Source: a virus
Strand: one strand, 5' to 3'
Virus record (IMG/VR): IMGVR_UViG_3300034072_000758
Location: 1-64,000 of that record
DNA: 64,000 nucleotides
The notes under the pieces were generated by a model, which worked only from the letters and a program-made list of their open reading frames with translations, did no database searches and had not been told where the DNA came from. Position 1 is the stretch's first letter. Each line of letters starts with the position of its first letter. Shown piece after piece: positions 56,304 through 63,984 of the stretch. The position numbers were made by a program, and so were the translations under genes.

Positions 56304-57080
56304 ATGACGGCCTCATTAACTCTTTATCAGACACCAAGAGTAGTCACATTGTCTTTAGCGGAAGGTATTCTCATGCATTACCCAATAAATCATACTGCCT
56401 TCAAGATCACAAAAGGAATTACGACTGAAATTCTTTTCTTTATTAAAAACATTGACAATGTTCCGGTGACTACACTTGTCGGTACGCCAAAGATTATCAT
56501 CAATACTCAAAATAATGAGATCGAAATTCTTCAAAAGGACTTCGAACTGGTCAACGCTGAGAAGTCTTTGTGGAAGATCGTGTTCACACCACAAGAAATG
56601 GAATCCATTCCTCTGGGCGGATATATCTATTTTGTCGTGGTTAATAATGCGGGCGTAGAGACCTTCCTGTACACCGACAAGGCATACGGTGCCACTGGAA
56701 CGCTGGAAGCCGTCACAGGGCCTTACGCAGCCCCACAGGGGCCTGTTATCGTCCAGCGCCGCGACATGCTCTGGGACAACGGTATTGTCGTCTCTGGCTC
56801 TTATAAAAGCGCCGAAAATCCATATCAAACCGGCAATCATGTCATCAACACTTCGATCACCGAGTTCACCGGTAATATCTACGTGGAAGCATCAACTTTC
56901 GATCAACCGTCTCAAAATCACGTTGATTGGGAAAAAGTACACACCGTCGAAGTCACCGAAGCTACAAGCAACGCGATTGAAATATCATTACCATCGGCGG
57001 GATATAAGTGGCTACGCTTCTCTGCTAAAGAGAAAACAGGTAACGTAGTTACGTTCTCATACAGTAGATACATGGAATAA
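56304..57080 (+). CDS. Probable virion protein
   Basis: 258 residues, beta-rich: an N-terminal domain (about 30-130) and a C-terminal Ig-like sandwich (about 155-258: NHVINTSITEFTGNIYVEAS and YKWLRFSAKEKTG). Strong leaderless late promoter. The composition matches tail or neck proteins in T4-like phages. The ART gene follows one base later. No precise name can be given. Confidence 0.6.
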   Translation: MTASLTLYQTPRVVTLSLAEGILMHYPINHTAFKITKGITTEILFFIKNIDNVPVTTLVGTPKIIINTQNNEIEILQKDFELVNAEKSLWKIVFTPQEMESIPLGGYIYFVVVNNAGVETFLYTDKAYGATGTLEAVTGPYAAPQGPVIVQRRDMLWDNGIVVSGSYKSAENPYQTGNHVINTSITEFTGNIYVEASTFDQPSQNHVDWEKVHTVEVTEATSNAIEISLPSAGYKWLRFSAKEKTGNVVTFSYSRYME

Positions 57081-57081
57081 T

Positions 57082-57549
57082 ATGCGTTACTATAATATCC
57101 TACAAGAAATGGCGTTAGATCGCGTATTTTATCATGGCACCAATCATGATTTTAACCAATTTGAAAAGACTAGAGGAACTGTGGCTAGTATATTTGGAAG
57201 CGAACAAGTTGATCGTCAAGGTTTCTTTTTTACGGATAATGTGGAGTTCGCCAAAAACTTTGGTAACAAAATCATCAAAGTCAAACTTAGAATGAACAAG
57301 CCATTCGATCTGTCAAACGGATTGAGTTCTACTATGACCGCCGAATTAGAACGCCACGGTATTTCTTTCAAATGGATGTTGAGCAATGAAGATTGGGAAA
57401 AATTCGACGGCGAGGAAGGAGAAATGTTCGTAAACGCCTTGAAAGCTCTTGGCTACGATAGTGCTATTATTCAAGAGCCGGATGATCACGGCCACGATCA
57501 GACCGCATATATAGTGTTCGATCCTTCCCAGATTAAAATCATTGGATGA
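57082..57549 (+). CDS. Putative packaged ADP-ribosyltransferase
   Basis: 155 residues. The first residues MRYYNILQE are very close to the capsid-targeting leader of T4 Alt and internal proteins. The body resembles small ADP-ribosyltransferases of the polyvalent-protein type: RVFYHGTNHDFNQF (H-G-T, NAD-binding), DRQGFFFTDNVEFAKNFG (G-x-F-F-T-D loop), LGYDSAII, and a late acidic stretch (FDGEEGEMFVNAL) that may carry the catalytic Glu. T4 Alt is packaged and modifies RNA polymerase just after injection, and this may be a smaller counterpart. One base separates it from the upstream late gene. Confidence 0.68.
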   Translation: MRYYNILQEMALDRVFYHGTNHDFNQFEKTRGTVASIFGSEQVDRQGFFFTDNVEFAKNFGNKIIKVKLRMNKPFDLSNGLSSTMTAELERHGISFKWMLSNEDWEKFDGEEGEMFVNALKALGYDSAIIQEPDDHGHDQTAYIVFDPSQIKIIG

Positions 57550-57560
57550 TTAAAACCGCA

Positions 57561-57569
57561 TATAAATAT
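57561..57569 (+). promoter_or_regulatory. Leaderless late promoter TATAAATAT
   Basis: Perfect TATAAATA core, 4 nt before the ATG at 57574. The best single example of the late promoter. Confidence 0.8.
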
Positions 57570-57573
57570 CGGT

Positions 57574-58101
57574 ATGGGAAAACGATCCGATTTTGAACGC
57601 AATGAGCGCGACTTCTACGAAACGCCTCTGGAAGGCGTAAAGCCTCTACTGGTCCACTTAGAACCAAACACCAAATTTGTAGAGCCTTGCGGTGGTAAAG
57701 GTAAGCTTATAGACCATCTGGTGTCATTTGGTCATGAGTGTGTCGGAGCTTATGATGTTCATCCGCTGAGAGACGATATTTTGGTTGGTGATGCCACGAC
57801 CGTTCAACATGTCGGGGAAAATTTTGTCTTCATCACTAACCCACCTTGGGATCGCAAGCTTCTTCACCCGATGATCGAGAACCTGTCTGATCAGGCTCCC
57901 ACTTGGTTACTATTTGATGCTGATTGGCTTCACACAAAGCAGTCTATCCCGTTCTTACCACGCCTTAGAAAGGTAGTATCTATAGGACGCTTGAAGTGGA
58001 TACCAGATAGCAAGATGACAGGTAAGGACAATTGCGCTTGGTATCTCTTTGAGAAGCCTTCCTCAGAACATCTTCCCATCTTCTATGGTCGAACCCTCTA
58101 A
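57574..58101 (+). CDS. SAM-dependent methyltransferase-like protein
   Basis: 175 residues. FVEPCGGKGKLIDHL (35-49) resembles the SAM-binding motif I, GAYDVHP motif II, and ITNPPWDRKL (about 87-96) the catalytic NPPW motif of N6-adenine/N4-cytosine methyltransferases. The end WIPDSKMTGKDNCAWYLF recurs in other phage proteins of this type. Expected to modify DNA. RNA or protein substrates are possible given the short form. Leaderless late gene. Confidence 0.82.
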   Translation: MGKRSDFERNERDFYETPLEGVKPLLVHLEPNTKFVEPCGGKGKLIDHLVSFGHECVGAYDVHPLRDDILVGDATTVQHVGENFVFITNPPWDRKLLHPMIENLSDQAPTWLLFDADWLHTKQSIPFLPRLRKVVSIGRLKWIPDSKMTGKDNCAWYLFEKPSSEHLPIFYGRTL

Positions 58102-58383
58102 GTGGACTTCGTGACCAACGATAACCAAATAGGAGTCAATCCCCGGAAAATCGCCAGCGTCTTGCGCACCAGTCTGTAAGTAAACATTATTGATTTGAAT
58201 CAATCGACCGCCGCTGGTGCGAACGAATTTGTTCACCGCAAGCAGTTCCATAGAAAGCCAATCAGCATTCTCGATAAGTGTCTCGAAGAGTGGCTGGCCC
58301 TCTTCGTTTCGGATAGGTCTTTGAACGCGCCCCGCGCCGTTCTTAACACCCTCGGTTTGATATATTTGATACTTCACTCTCAT
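58063..58383 (-). CDS. Unknown protein
   Basis: 106 residues, convergent with the methyltransferase gene and overlapping its last 39 bases, which is more than elsewhere in the window. Beta-rich with charged loops and an acidic end. Function unknown. Confidence 0.55.
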   Translation of the reverse strand: MRVKYQIYQTEGVKNGAGRVQRPIRNEEGQPLFETLIENADWLSMELLAVNKFVRTSGGRLIQINNVYLQTGAQDAGDFPGIDSYLVIVGHEVHLEGSTIEDGKMF

Positions 58384-58405
58384 GAATAAAGTATATCAAA
58401 AACCA

Positions 58406-58807
58406 TTACTGATTTTCAATTAAAAATATATCGCCCATTTCTTTTCTATACTTCTTATAAAAATCCAAATGCTTGGAAATCTTATCATCTAACCCATTCA
58501 AAGGAATATTCATGAGTTTAAGATGATACAAAATATAGAATGTGAAAGCCGCGTAATCCGCCCCACCATGACTACTGGCAGTATTGATCCCAACAAAATG
58601 ATCCACACCAACTAACTTACCCCCAAATGACCAGTCATCATAAAACGTGATGGTTCCGCTTTGACCGGGGAACTTAACCAGATTGAAAGTCAAATTATGC
58701 TGGCTTCCGCTCACCGCTTCTATAGTAAGGTCCGAAAAGATATGCTTCGCGCGCTGCTTGAGCACGGCCAAAATCTTCTTTCCAAAGGCAGGGTATAGCT
58801 TTTTCAT
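58406..58807 (-). CDS. Unknown protein
   Basis: 133 residues, basic N-terminal helix (KILAVLKQRAKHIFSDL), then a Gly-rich beta centre (SGSQHNLTFNLVKFPGQSG) and an aromatic C-terminus. Function unknown. Confidence 0.58.
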   Translation of the reverse strand: MKKLYPAFGKKILAVLKQRAKHIFSDLTIEAVSGSQHNLTFNLVKFPGQSGTITFYDDWSFGGKLVGVDHFVGINTASSHGGADYAAFTFYILYHLKLMNIPLNGLDDKISKHLDFYKKYRKEMGDIFLIENQ

Positions 58808-58876
58808 ATCCCAAAAGTTGCCTATTTTCTCGTATATGTCAATATGTGGATTTTATTAAAATATGTTTTTTAAAAC

Positions 58877-58885
58877 AATAAATAA
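58877..58885 (+). promoter_or_regulatory. Leaderless late promoter AATAAATAA
   Basis: Late element exactly 4 nt before the ATG at 58890, which selects that start over an ATG at 58863 lying upstream of it. Confidence 0.65.
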
Positions 58886-58889
58886 AACT

Positions 58890-59258
58890 ATGGATGATGA
58901 AATAACCAAGATCATTGAAAAGTATCCTTTTTTGAGCTATGGGAAAATGCTCGATGAAGAATACTTGGGGATCATTCAAAATTCAGATAACCAGATGCTC
59001 TCGATGTATTGTCTCAATTACATGCCGGTGGAGTTGCGCAAGCAATTCTTGAAATATGGCGAGGAATGGTGGTGGGAGAGTAATCGATCTGTACCAATTA
59101 ATATTTTCATTAAAGATCGATTCAAAGTATATCGCCCCTATCTGAAACATTTCAATAGAAAAGATTTCGATCTACAATGCGGATACGCACTATCTCTCCA
59201 AGAAGCTATAGCAAAACGTGTGCGCACCAAGCAAGTTATTCTTGTGAAGAACATTTAA
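58890..59258 (+). CDS. Unknown late protein
   Basis: 122 residues from ATG 58890. Mostly helical with a Trp-rich centre (YGEEWWWESN). It overlaps the convergent small gene by 69 bases, so one of the two may be shorter than drawn. Function unknown. Confidence 0.55.
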   Translation: MDDEITKIIEKYPFLSYGKMLDEEYLGIIQNSDNQMLSMYCLNYMPVELRKQFLKYGEEWWWESNRSVPINIFIKDRFKVYRPYLKHFNRKDFDLQCGYALSLQEAIAKRVRTKQVILVKNI

Positions 59259-59399
59259 ATCGAATCGAGCTAAAGCATACGTCAATTCTTCCTCGCGGAA
59301 TTTAGCCAGAGCCGCAACATATCTATAACGTTCCATAAAATCAGGTTCGAATTTGTAAGTGTTATAAAGTAGTTTTTCAAGTATGAGTGATCTGGACAT
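59190..59399 (-). CDS. Small paralogue of the LA[KR]F cluster, copy 3
   Basis: 69 residues from ATG 59399, inside the end of the previous paralogue. RYRYVAALAKFREEELTYAL resembles the matching segments of the two upstream genes. Cys-containing C-terminus (HTFCYSFLER). Last gene of the cluster. Function unknown. Confidence 0.5.
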   Translation of the reverse strand: MSRSLILEKLLYNTYKFEPDFMERYRYVAALAKFREEELTYALARFDLNVLHKNNLLGAHTFCYSFLER

Positions 59400-59592
59400 T
59401 ATCAAAATCAAAAATAAGAGCTAAGTTATCGAATATATTGTTGTGAGTGTCGAGTATCCAAGTAACATCCGCGTCTCTGTCTTGAAACTTAGCCAAATTC
59501 TCTATATAGCTCCGTTCATGCGGATCAAGAAATTTAAGCCGTGACAGCACCCTATTTTTGCTTTGGGTGATATATATTTTATTCATTGACAT
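59377..59592 (-). CDS. Small paralogue of the LA[KR]F cluster, copy 2
   Basis: 71 residues. It starts at ATG 59592, or at 59586, both inside the previous stop. Contains RSYIENLAKFQDRDADVTWI, the same motif as copies 1 and 3. Acidic. Function unknown. Confidence 0.52.
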   Translation of the reverse strand: MSMNKIYITQSKNRVLSRLKFLDPHERSYIENLAKFQDRDADVTWILDTHNNIFDNLALIFDFDNVQITHT

Positions 59593-59779
59593 CACCTTGG
59601 AGTGGTTCAAAAAGTCGATGATGCTGTTTGAGGAAAAACACTCGGTCCATTTCAACATCATTAAAGCGAGCTAGATTTACAATGGATGAATACACATATG
59701 GAAATATATCCCCATAGGCCCCTTCGCAAGCATAAATCACAACACCTGCTAGAAATTCTTCTTCGGTTTCTTGTATCAT
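59579..59779 (-). CDS. Small paralogue of the LA[KR]F cluster, copy 1
   Basis: 66 residues, ATGA overlap with the upstream 261-residue gene. Contains YSSIVNLARFNDVEMDRVFF. An acidic N-terminus and a QHHRLFEPL tail follow the pattern of copy 2. Function unknown. Confidence 0.52.
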   Translation of the reverse strand: MIQETEEEFLAGVVIYACEGAYGDIFPYVYSSIVNLARFNDVEMDRVFFLKQHHRLFEPLQGDVNE

Positions 59780-60561
59780 TGACCCTCATCCGAGTCATAC
59801 GTATCTGGTATCAAATCCATGATCACTAATGTTTCAGCTTCAATCTTGGCGATACCCTCTGGCGTCTTCAAATAATCCATCGCGTCTAAAACAGGCCCGA
59901 AACTGGAAAAATTCTCGTCAGGGACATATACGCTGAAATACACGCGATCCTTCGCTATTGTTCTAGCGCGTTGTTCCTTAGAAGGGAAACAGGACAGCAG
60001 TTCGTCGGGCGATACGTAATGGTGCTCATAATACGGTAGGGTTAGATTGATCTCGAAACCAGTCCCGCCATATGTGCCGTTCGTGTTCGCAAAAATACCG
60101 TTCCATACTCTTTTGCGAGCACTCCATTCTTTTTTAGAAACATTTTCGGGGCAGTCAGTGCTATCCCACCATCCGAACCAAGTAATTTTGTCGGAGGATT
60201 CAATAATGACATTAAGTAAATCCTCTCGTTCAACAATTGGAAACAAATAGAAGTTTCGCTTGTAAGGATAAAGCAAAAGTTTTACTTCGAAATCAATTCG
60301 AGAATCACGATAGCCGGTAACCTTTTGTTCTTTATAATCATTTCGGAACTCGGTTCTGTATTCTGAGCATTCATTTCGAAGAGAACATTCTTCCCCGTCA
60401 ATGAACTTGCGGTCCAATCGGCGTGAGACGGTTTCTGCCATTTGTATGGCGAATAGTTCCTTGGTCTTATCACCGACAACTTTCCGAAGCGCGACCATAT
60501 GATCGTTTAGCTCGAAAATATTCATATCGATTTTGTGGCCTTGGCCCATTCGGATAGACAT
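59776..60561 (-). CDS. Unknown protein
   Basis: 261 residues from ATG 60561. Mixed alpha/beta; Trp-rich middle (KITWFGWWDSTDCPE) and a Tyr/Pro/His-rich stretch (LTLPYYEHHYVSPDELL). It heads the small-paralogue operon. Convergent genes and short spacing suggest it is real. No family recognised. Confidence 0.6.
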   Translation of the reverse strand: MSIRMGQGHKIDMNIFELNDHMVALRKVVGDKTKELFAIQMAETVSRRLDRKFIDGEECSLRNECSEYRTEFRNDYKEQKVTGYRDSRIDFEVKLLLYPYKRNFYLFPIVEREDLLNVIIESSDKITWFGWWDSTDCPENVSKKEWSARKRVWNGIFANTNGTYGGTGFEINLTLPYYEHHYVSPDELLSCFPSKEQRARTIAKDRVYFSVYVPDENFSSFGPVLDAMDYLKTPEGIAKIEAETLVIMDLIPDTYDSDEGQ

Positions 60562-60643
60562 TATCACGCGCTCTTTTTTGATCTCAAAACGCAGTTAATC
60601 AAACTTTCCTTTATAAGTCAAATTATTAAAACCGGCCATTATT

Positions 60644-60652
60644 ACTAAATAA
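60644..60652 (+). promoter_or_regulatory. Leaderless late promoter ACTAAATAA
   Basis: Late element exactly 4 nt before the terminase ATG at 60657. Confidence 0.75.
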
Positions 60653-60656
60653 TATA

Positions 60657-62255
60657 ATGGACAATCCAGAAGTTGTAAAAAAACCGTATCTTAAGACTAA
60701 AATGACATTAGAACAATGTCATGAATTGGTTCGTTGTACGCACGACTATATTCACTTCATTAAGAATTACGTAAAGATTCAGCACCCGACAGACGGTGTT
60801 GTTCCTTTTGAACCATTTCCATTTCAGTATCGTTTATTTGATAGTTTCGCGCAGAATCGATTCACTATTGCGCTTACAGCACGTCAGATGGGCAAGACGA
60901 CTGTGGCCGCTGCGTTCCTTCTTTGGAAAGCTATGTTTGTGCCTAACTTCAAAATCCTAATCGTGGCCAACACTTACAAACAAGCGTTAGAAATTATGGA
61001 CCGCGTTCGCTTCGCTTATGAGAATCTACCAGATTTTATCCGATGCGGAGCGACTGAATACAATAAGGGTACTGTTACGTTCGACAACGGTTCCCAAATT
61101 ACATCCCGCGCCACTGGCCCAAACTCAACCCGTGGTCTTTCGATCTCGATGTTGTATTGTGACGAGTTCGCGTTCGTTAGCCCGCGTATCGCGGATGACT
61201 TCTGGACATCGGCCCGTCCGGTTCTGGCGACCGGGGGTGGTTGCGTAATCACTTCGACGCCAAAGAACGACGAAGATAAATTCGCACAAATCTGGCGTCA
61301 GGCGCTCGACATATACGATGATAACGGCAATCCAAACGATACTGGATTGGGGAAGAACGGTTTCAAGGCCGTGAAGATCACGTGGGATGAACACCCACTA
61401 CGTGATGAAGAATGGGCCAAGAAAGAGCGCGCCGCCATCGGCGAACAGAAGTTTCTACAGGAATATAATTGTGAGTTCGTATCGGACGACGAAACGTTGG
61501 TCAATTCGATTGTGCTATCTCAGCTTCGAGGACGCGAGCCAGAGTTTTATACGACTACGGTTCGGTGGTTCAAGGAGCCTGAGCCTAACAAGACCTACCT
61601 CGTGGCTCTTGACCCTTGTACGGGGTCTGGGGGCGACCACGCGGCTATTGAGGTCTTCGAGGTAGGCGGTAAAACCGTCAACCAGATTGCCGAATGGCAG
61701 CACAATTTGACCCCGGCGCGGGGTCAGGTAGCATTGCTCATGAATATTTTGAAATTCTTATATAGCAGCCTTCACGATCACCCGGACCAAGAAGGTGACC
61801 CGGAAATCTTCTGGACCTTTGAGAACAACAGCATAGGCGATTCCATTCTTCAAGTTATAGAAGATACCGGAGAAGAAAACTTTCCCGGCATACTTTTGAA
61901 CGAAAAGAAGAAGAAGGGTCAAGTGAAACGAAACAAGCGCGGTCTTTTGACAGACAACCGCCGAAAGCTCGCTGGATGTAACCGCTTAAAATCACTGATT
62001 GAGTCGGCACGTATGACCATCAATAGTAAAAAGCTCCTTAAGGAGTTAAAGAACTTTGTAGCATCAGGCGCATCATATAAGGCGAAGCCGGGTGAGCATG
62101 ATGATCTGGTCATGGGGACTGTCCTGATCGCCAGAATGTTGGACTTGGTGGTCAACTATTCGTTGAACAACATGGATGATCTTAAAGAAGCTATCAACGA
62201 GGACGATGAAGAAGATGCGGGCGGCGGGGATGACCTGTTGCCGGTACTGGTGTAA
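60657..62255 (+). CDS. terL: Terminase large subunit (T4 gp17 type)
   Basis: The packaging motor that pumps DNA into the prohead and cuts the concatemer. 532 residues. The ATPase domain has the Walker A variant TARQMGKTT (74-82), Walker B LYCDEFAF (about 166-173) and the C motif TSTPKN. The RNase H-like nuclease carries LDPCTGSGGD (first Asp about residue 317), the FENNSIGD region, and EHDDLVMG (about 479-486). The acidic C-terminal tail is usual. The small subunit is not in the window. Leaderless late promoter. Confidence 0.95.
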   Translation: MDNPEVVKKPYLKTKMTLEQCHELVRCTHDYIHFIKNYVKIQHPTDGVVPFEPFPFQYRLFDSFAQNRFTIALTARQMGKTTVAAAFLLWKAMFVPNFKILIVANTYKQALEIMDRVRFAYENLPDFIRCGATEYNKGTVTFDNGSQITSRATGPNSTRGLSISMLYCDEFAFVSPRIADDFWTSARPVLATGGGCVITSTPKNDEDKFAQIWRQALDIYDDNGNPNDTGLGKNGFKAVKITWDEHPLRDEEWAKKERAAIGEQKFLQEYNCEFVSDDETLVNSIVLSQLRGREPEFYTTTVRWFKEPEPNKTYLVALDPCTGSGGDHAAIEVFEVGGKTVNQIAEWQHNLTPARGQVALLMNILKFLYSSLHDHPDQEGDPEIFWTFENNSIGDSILQVIEDTGEENFPGILLNEKKKKGQVKRNKRGLLTDNRRKLAGCNRLKSLIESARMTINSKKLLKELKNFVASGASYKAKPGEHDDLVMGTVLIARMLDLVVNYSLNNMDDLKEAINEDDEEDAGGGDDLLPVLV

Positions 62256-62257
62256 CA

Positions 62258-62368
62258 ATGAAGCTTTCTGACTTTGAAGAGATCAACACGCATGTAAAGT
62301 GGATACCACCATTCAACGGTAATACCGTGTTGTCAATAGAGACGCGGCCATGTTCCGATCTCCCTTAG
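62258..62368 (+). CDS. Tiny protein after the terminase, leader-like start
   Basis: 36 residues, starting two bases after the terminase stop. It begins MKLSDFEE then INT, again similar to the capsid-targeting leader, and continues Trp/Pro-rich. The whole protein could be a packaged peptide. Ends 4 bases into the convergent early gene. Confidence 0.45.
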   Translation: MKLSDFEEINTHVKWIPPFNGNTVLSIETRPCSDLP

Positions 62369-62742
62369 TTTGCGCGATTACCGAAACGCATGTCGCGGAC
62401 GATACCCGAAATGATTGCGAGCTTTTGAATGTCGTCGCCCGAAGCAACCTTTTGGCCGATCTTCGTACCGCTGGCCAGTTGGACCATCCATGTGAAAAGG
62501 AAGTTGTTGAACTCGTCCTTGGGGACATAGGCGGCTTCACCGCGCTCGAACAGATATTCGATGATGTCCGAATAGACGCTGATCCAGAGATTGTTTTCGG
62601 TAATCTGATCGAACAGACCTTGGCGAGCATCACCCGCATTCTGAGACAGTTGAGCAATAACACGTTCCGAAACCTTCGCGGTGTCGGCTTGGAGAGTAGT
62701 GATGGCGGCTTTGATGTCAGCGAGCGGGATCATAACAGTCAT
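62365..62742 (-). CDS. Unknown early protein
   Basis: 125 residues, helical with an Ala/Gln-rich N-terminal half. Strong early promoter, AAAATATAGGAGATTGATTT leader, GC-rich codons. Belongs to the early set with genes starting at 11371, 19624, 48225 and 53776. Function unknown. Confidence 0.68.
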   Translation of the reverse strand: MTVMIPLADIKAAITTLQADTAKVSERVIAQLSQNAGDARQGLFDQITENNLWISVYSDIIEYLFERGEAAYVPKDEFNNFLFTWMVQLASGTKIGQKVASGDDIQKLAIISGIVRDMRFGNRAN

Positions 62743-62774
62743 AAATCAATCTCCTATATTTTATTCGATGATTT

Positions 62775-62802
62775 ATAGTAACACAGACCGATATATTGTC
62801 AA
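62775..62802 (-). promoter_or_regulatory. Early promoter
   Basis: TTGACA, 16-bp spacer, TACTAT, minus strand. The closest match to consensus in the window. Confidence 0.82.
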
Positions 62803-62814
62803 GCTATCAACAAA

Positions 62815-63165
62815 CTATTCTGGATAAAATTCCCAAAAATCTTCTTCGCTGTCAGTTGTGGTTACGACCTTGGAGTATTTAATGTAGTATGTTGGGTATT
62901 GTTCTTCATCACACCAGAATTTGATCATTTCTGGTATCTTGGCTTTACGTTCTTCTTCCGGTAAAGCTTGTAGGTGTGGCCAGCCAGTGAAATCAGCAGC
63001 TTCAAACCTAGCTTTCATGTTAGAAAGGCGCTGACGAAGCTCCGTAACCGTTTCTACTATGTATTCCTCAGCAGACTTGCGCGTCTGAAAACTACTGACG
63101 AAAATAGGGCCGCAAACATTTGAGTGATACACGTCATACTTTATAACGGTTGTTATTTCATGCAT
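62815..63165 (-). CDS. Unknown protein
   Basis: 116 residues. Overlaps the upstream 57-residue gene by 13 bases (ATG inside its end). Acidic C-terminus (DSEEDFWEFYPE). Last gene of a four-gene minus-strand operon that begins with the exonuclease. Function unknown. Confidence 0.62.
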   Translation of the reverse strand: MHEITTVIKYDVYHSNVCGPIFVSSFQTRKSAEEYIVETVTELRQRLSNMKARFEAADFTGWPHLQALPEEERKAKIPEMIKFWCDEEQYPTYYIKYSKVVTTTDSEEDFWEFYPE

Positions 63166-63326
63166 CTCAACGCAGCCTTTTTCGCTTCTTCAACGGATGA
63201 ATATATCACACCGTTGAAGCTGATACCATAGGGGGAGGACACAACTGCGCGCTGTTCAAAGGCACCGGGATGCGTATAGATGATCGCGTTGCCTTTGCGC
63301 TTTTTAGACCACTCAACTTCGGACAT
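63153..63326 (-). CDS. Small unknown protein
   Basis: 57 residues, ATG directly abutting the stop of the upstream 42-residue frame, with GGAGAA at good distance. Basic start MSEVEWSKKRKGN, then ISFNGVIYSSVEEAKKAA. Third gene of the operon. Function unknown. Confidence 0.55.
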   Translation of the reverse strand: MSEVEWSKKRKGNAIIYTHPGAFEQRAVVSSPYGISFNGVIYSSVEEAKKAALRCMK

Positions 63327-63455
63327 TCATATTCTCCAAAGATGATATTCATCAAAGTGAAAAGTAAGCCCAAAAAGCACGAGGGTGATTCTGACTATAT
63401 CTATGTTGTCTTCCGGGTAAATTATTCGACTGTCGGTCAGTGAGAATAGTTTCAT
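63327..63455 (-). CDS. Small unknown peptide
   Basis: 42 residues. It begins one base after the exonuclease stop and ends exactly where the next gene starts, which argues for a real link in the chain. MKLFSLTDSRIIYPEDN then a hydrophobic ITLVLFGLTFHF. The opposite strand has a 33-codon frame here but without a ribosome-binding site. Function unknown. Confidence 0.45.
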   Translation of the reverse strand: MKLFSLTDSRIIYPEDNIDIVRITLVLFGLTFHFDEYHLWRI

Positions 63456-63456
63456 A

Positions 63457-63984
63457 TCACAGCCCCGGAATTTTCACCCTGTAGGTATCGGCGATATGGA
63501 TCAAGGCTTCGACATTACCCTTAGCATCATCTACCGGATCATGGGTATGCTTCGTCTTGCGGAACTTCTTCCACTTGCTTGAGGCGAACCAATCTTTCTC
63601 CAACCCAGCATAGAAGTTGCCAATACGATGGCCAGAGAACCCGAACGGATTCTTGATGTCGTACAAGGCAAAATAATAGTTGGGCCACATCCAGTCATAA
63701 GCCAGATTGTCCGAGATAAACATCGGACGACCATCGCTGGTATCTTTCAGAAAAGCTTCGAGGTCTCGGATACCGATCTCAGGATCGGGGAACGCCTCAT
63801 GTTCTTCTCTTGTGATGTTTGAAATAGCCAAAGCTTCTGGAACCCATTTATCGGAAATGGGGGCGAAATCTGCGCGGAAGGTTGTTTTCATCTGACGATC
63901 AACTCGGACCAACCCGATGGAAACCATCGAATACAATCCCGGCGCAGGACCATCACCTTCAATATCTACAACATATAAACTCAT
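63457..63984 (-). CDS. DEDD-family 3'-5' exonuclease
   Basis: 175 residues with DnaQ-like exonuclease motifs: VVDIEGDG (Asp7, Glu9) as ExoI, the ISDNLAYDW region as ExoII (Asp within), and KHTHDPVDDAKGNVEA as ExoIII with its His and Asp. Size and layout suit small RNase T/oligoribonuclease-like or T4 DexA-like nucleases. It could degrade host DNA or trim RNA ends such as tRNA, in line with other RNA enzymes here. First gene of a minus-strand chain, its promoter is outside the window. Confidence 0.85.
   Translation of the reverse strand: MSLYVVDIEGDGPAPGLYSMVSIGLVRVDRQMKTTFRADFAPISDKWVPEALAISNITREEHEAFPDPEIGIRDLEAFLKDTSDGRPMFISDNLAYDWMWPNYYFALYDIKNPFGFSGHRIGNFYAGLEKDWFASSKWKKFRKTKHTHDPVDDAKGNVEALIHIADTYRVKIPGL

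Noticed and set aside
63342-63443. 33-codon plus-strand frame
   Set aside because: No ribosome-binding site and it opposes a minus-strand frame that fits exactly between two operon genes.
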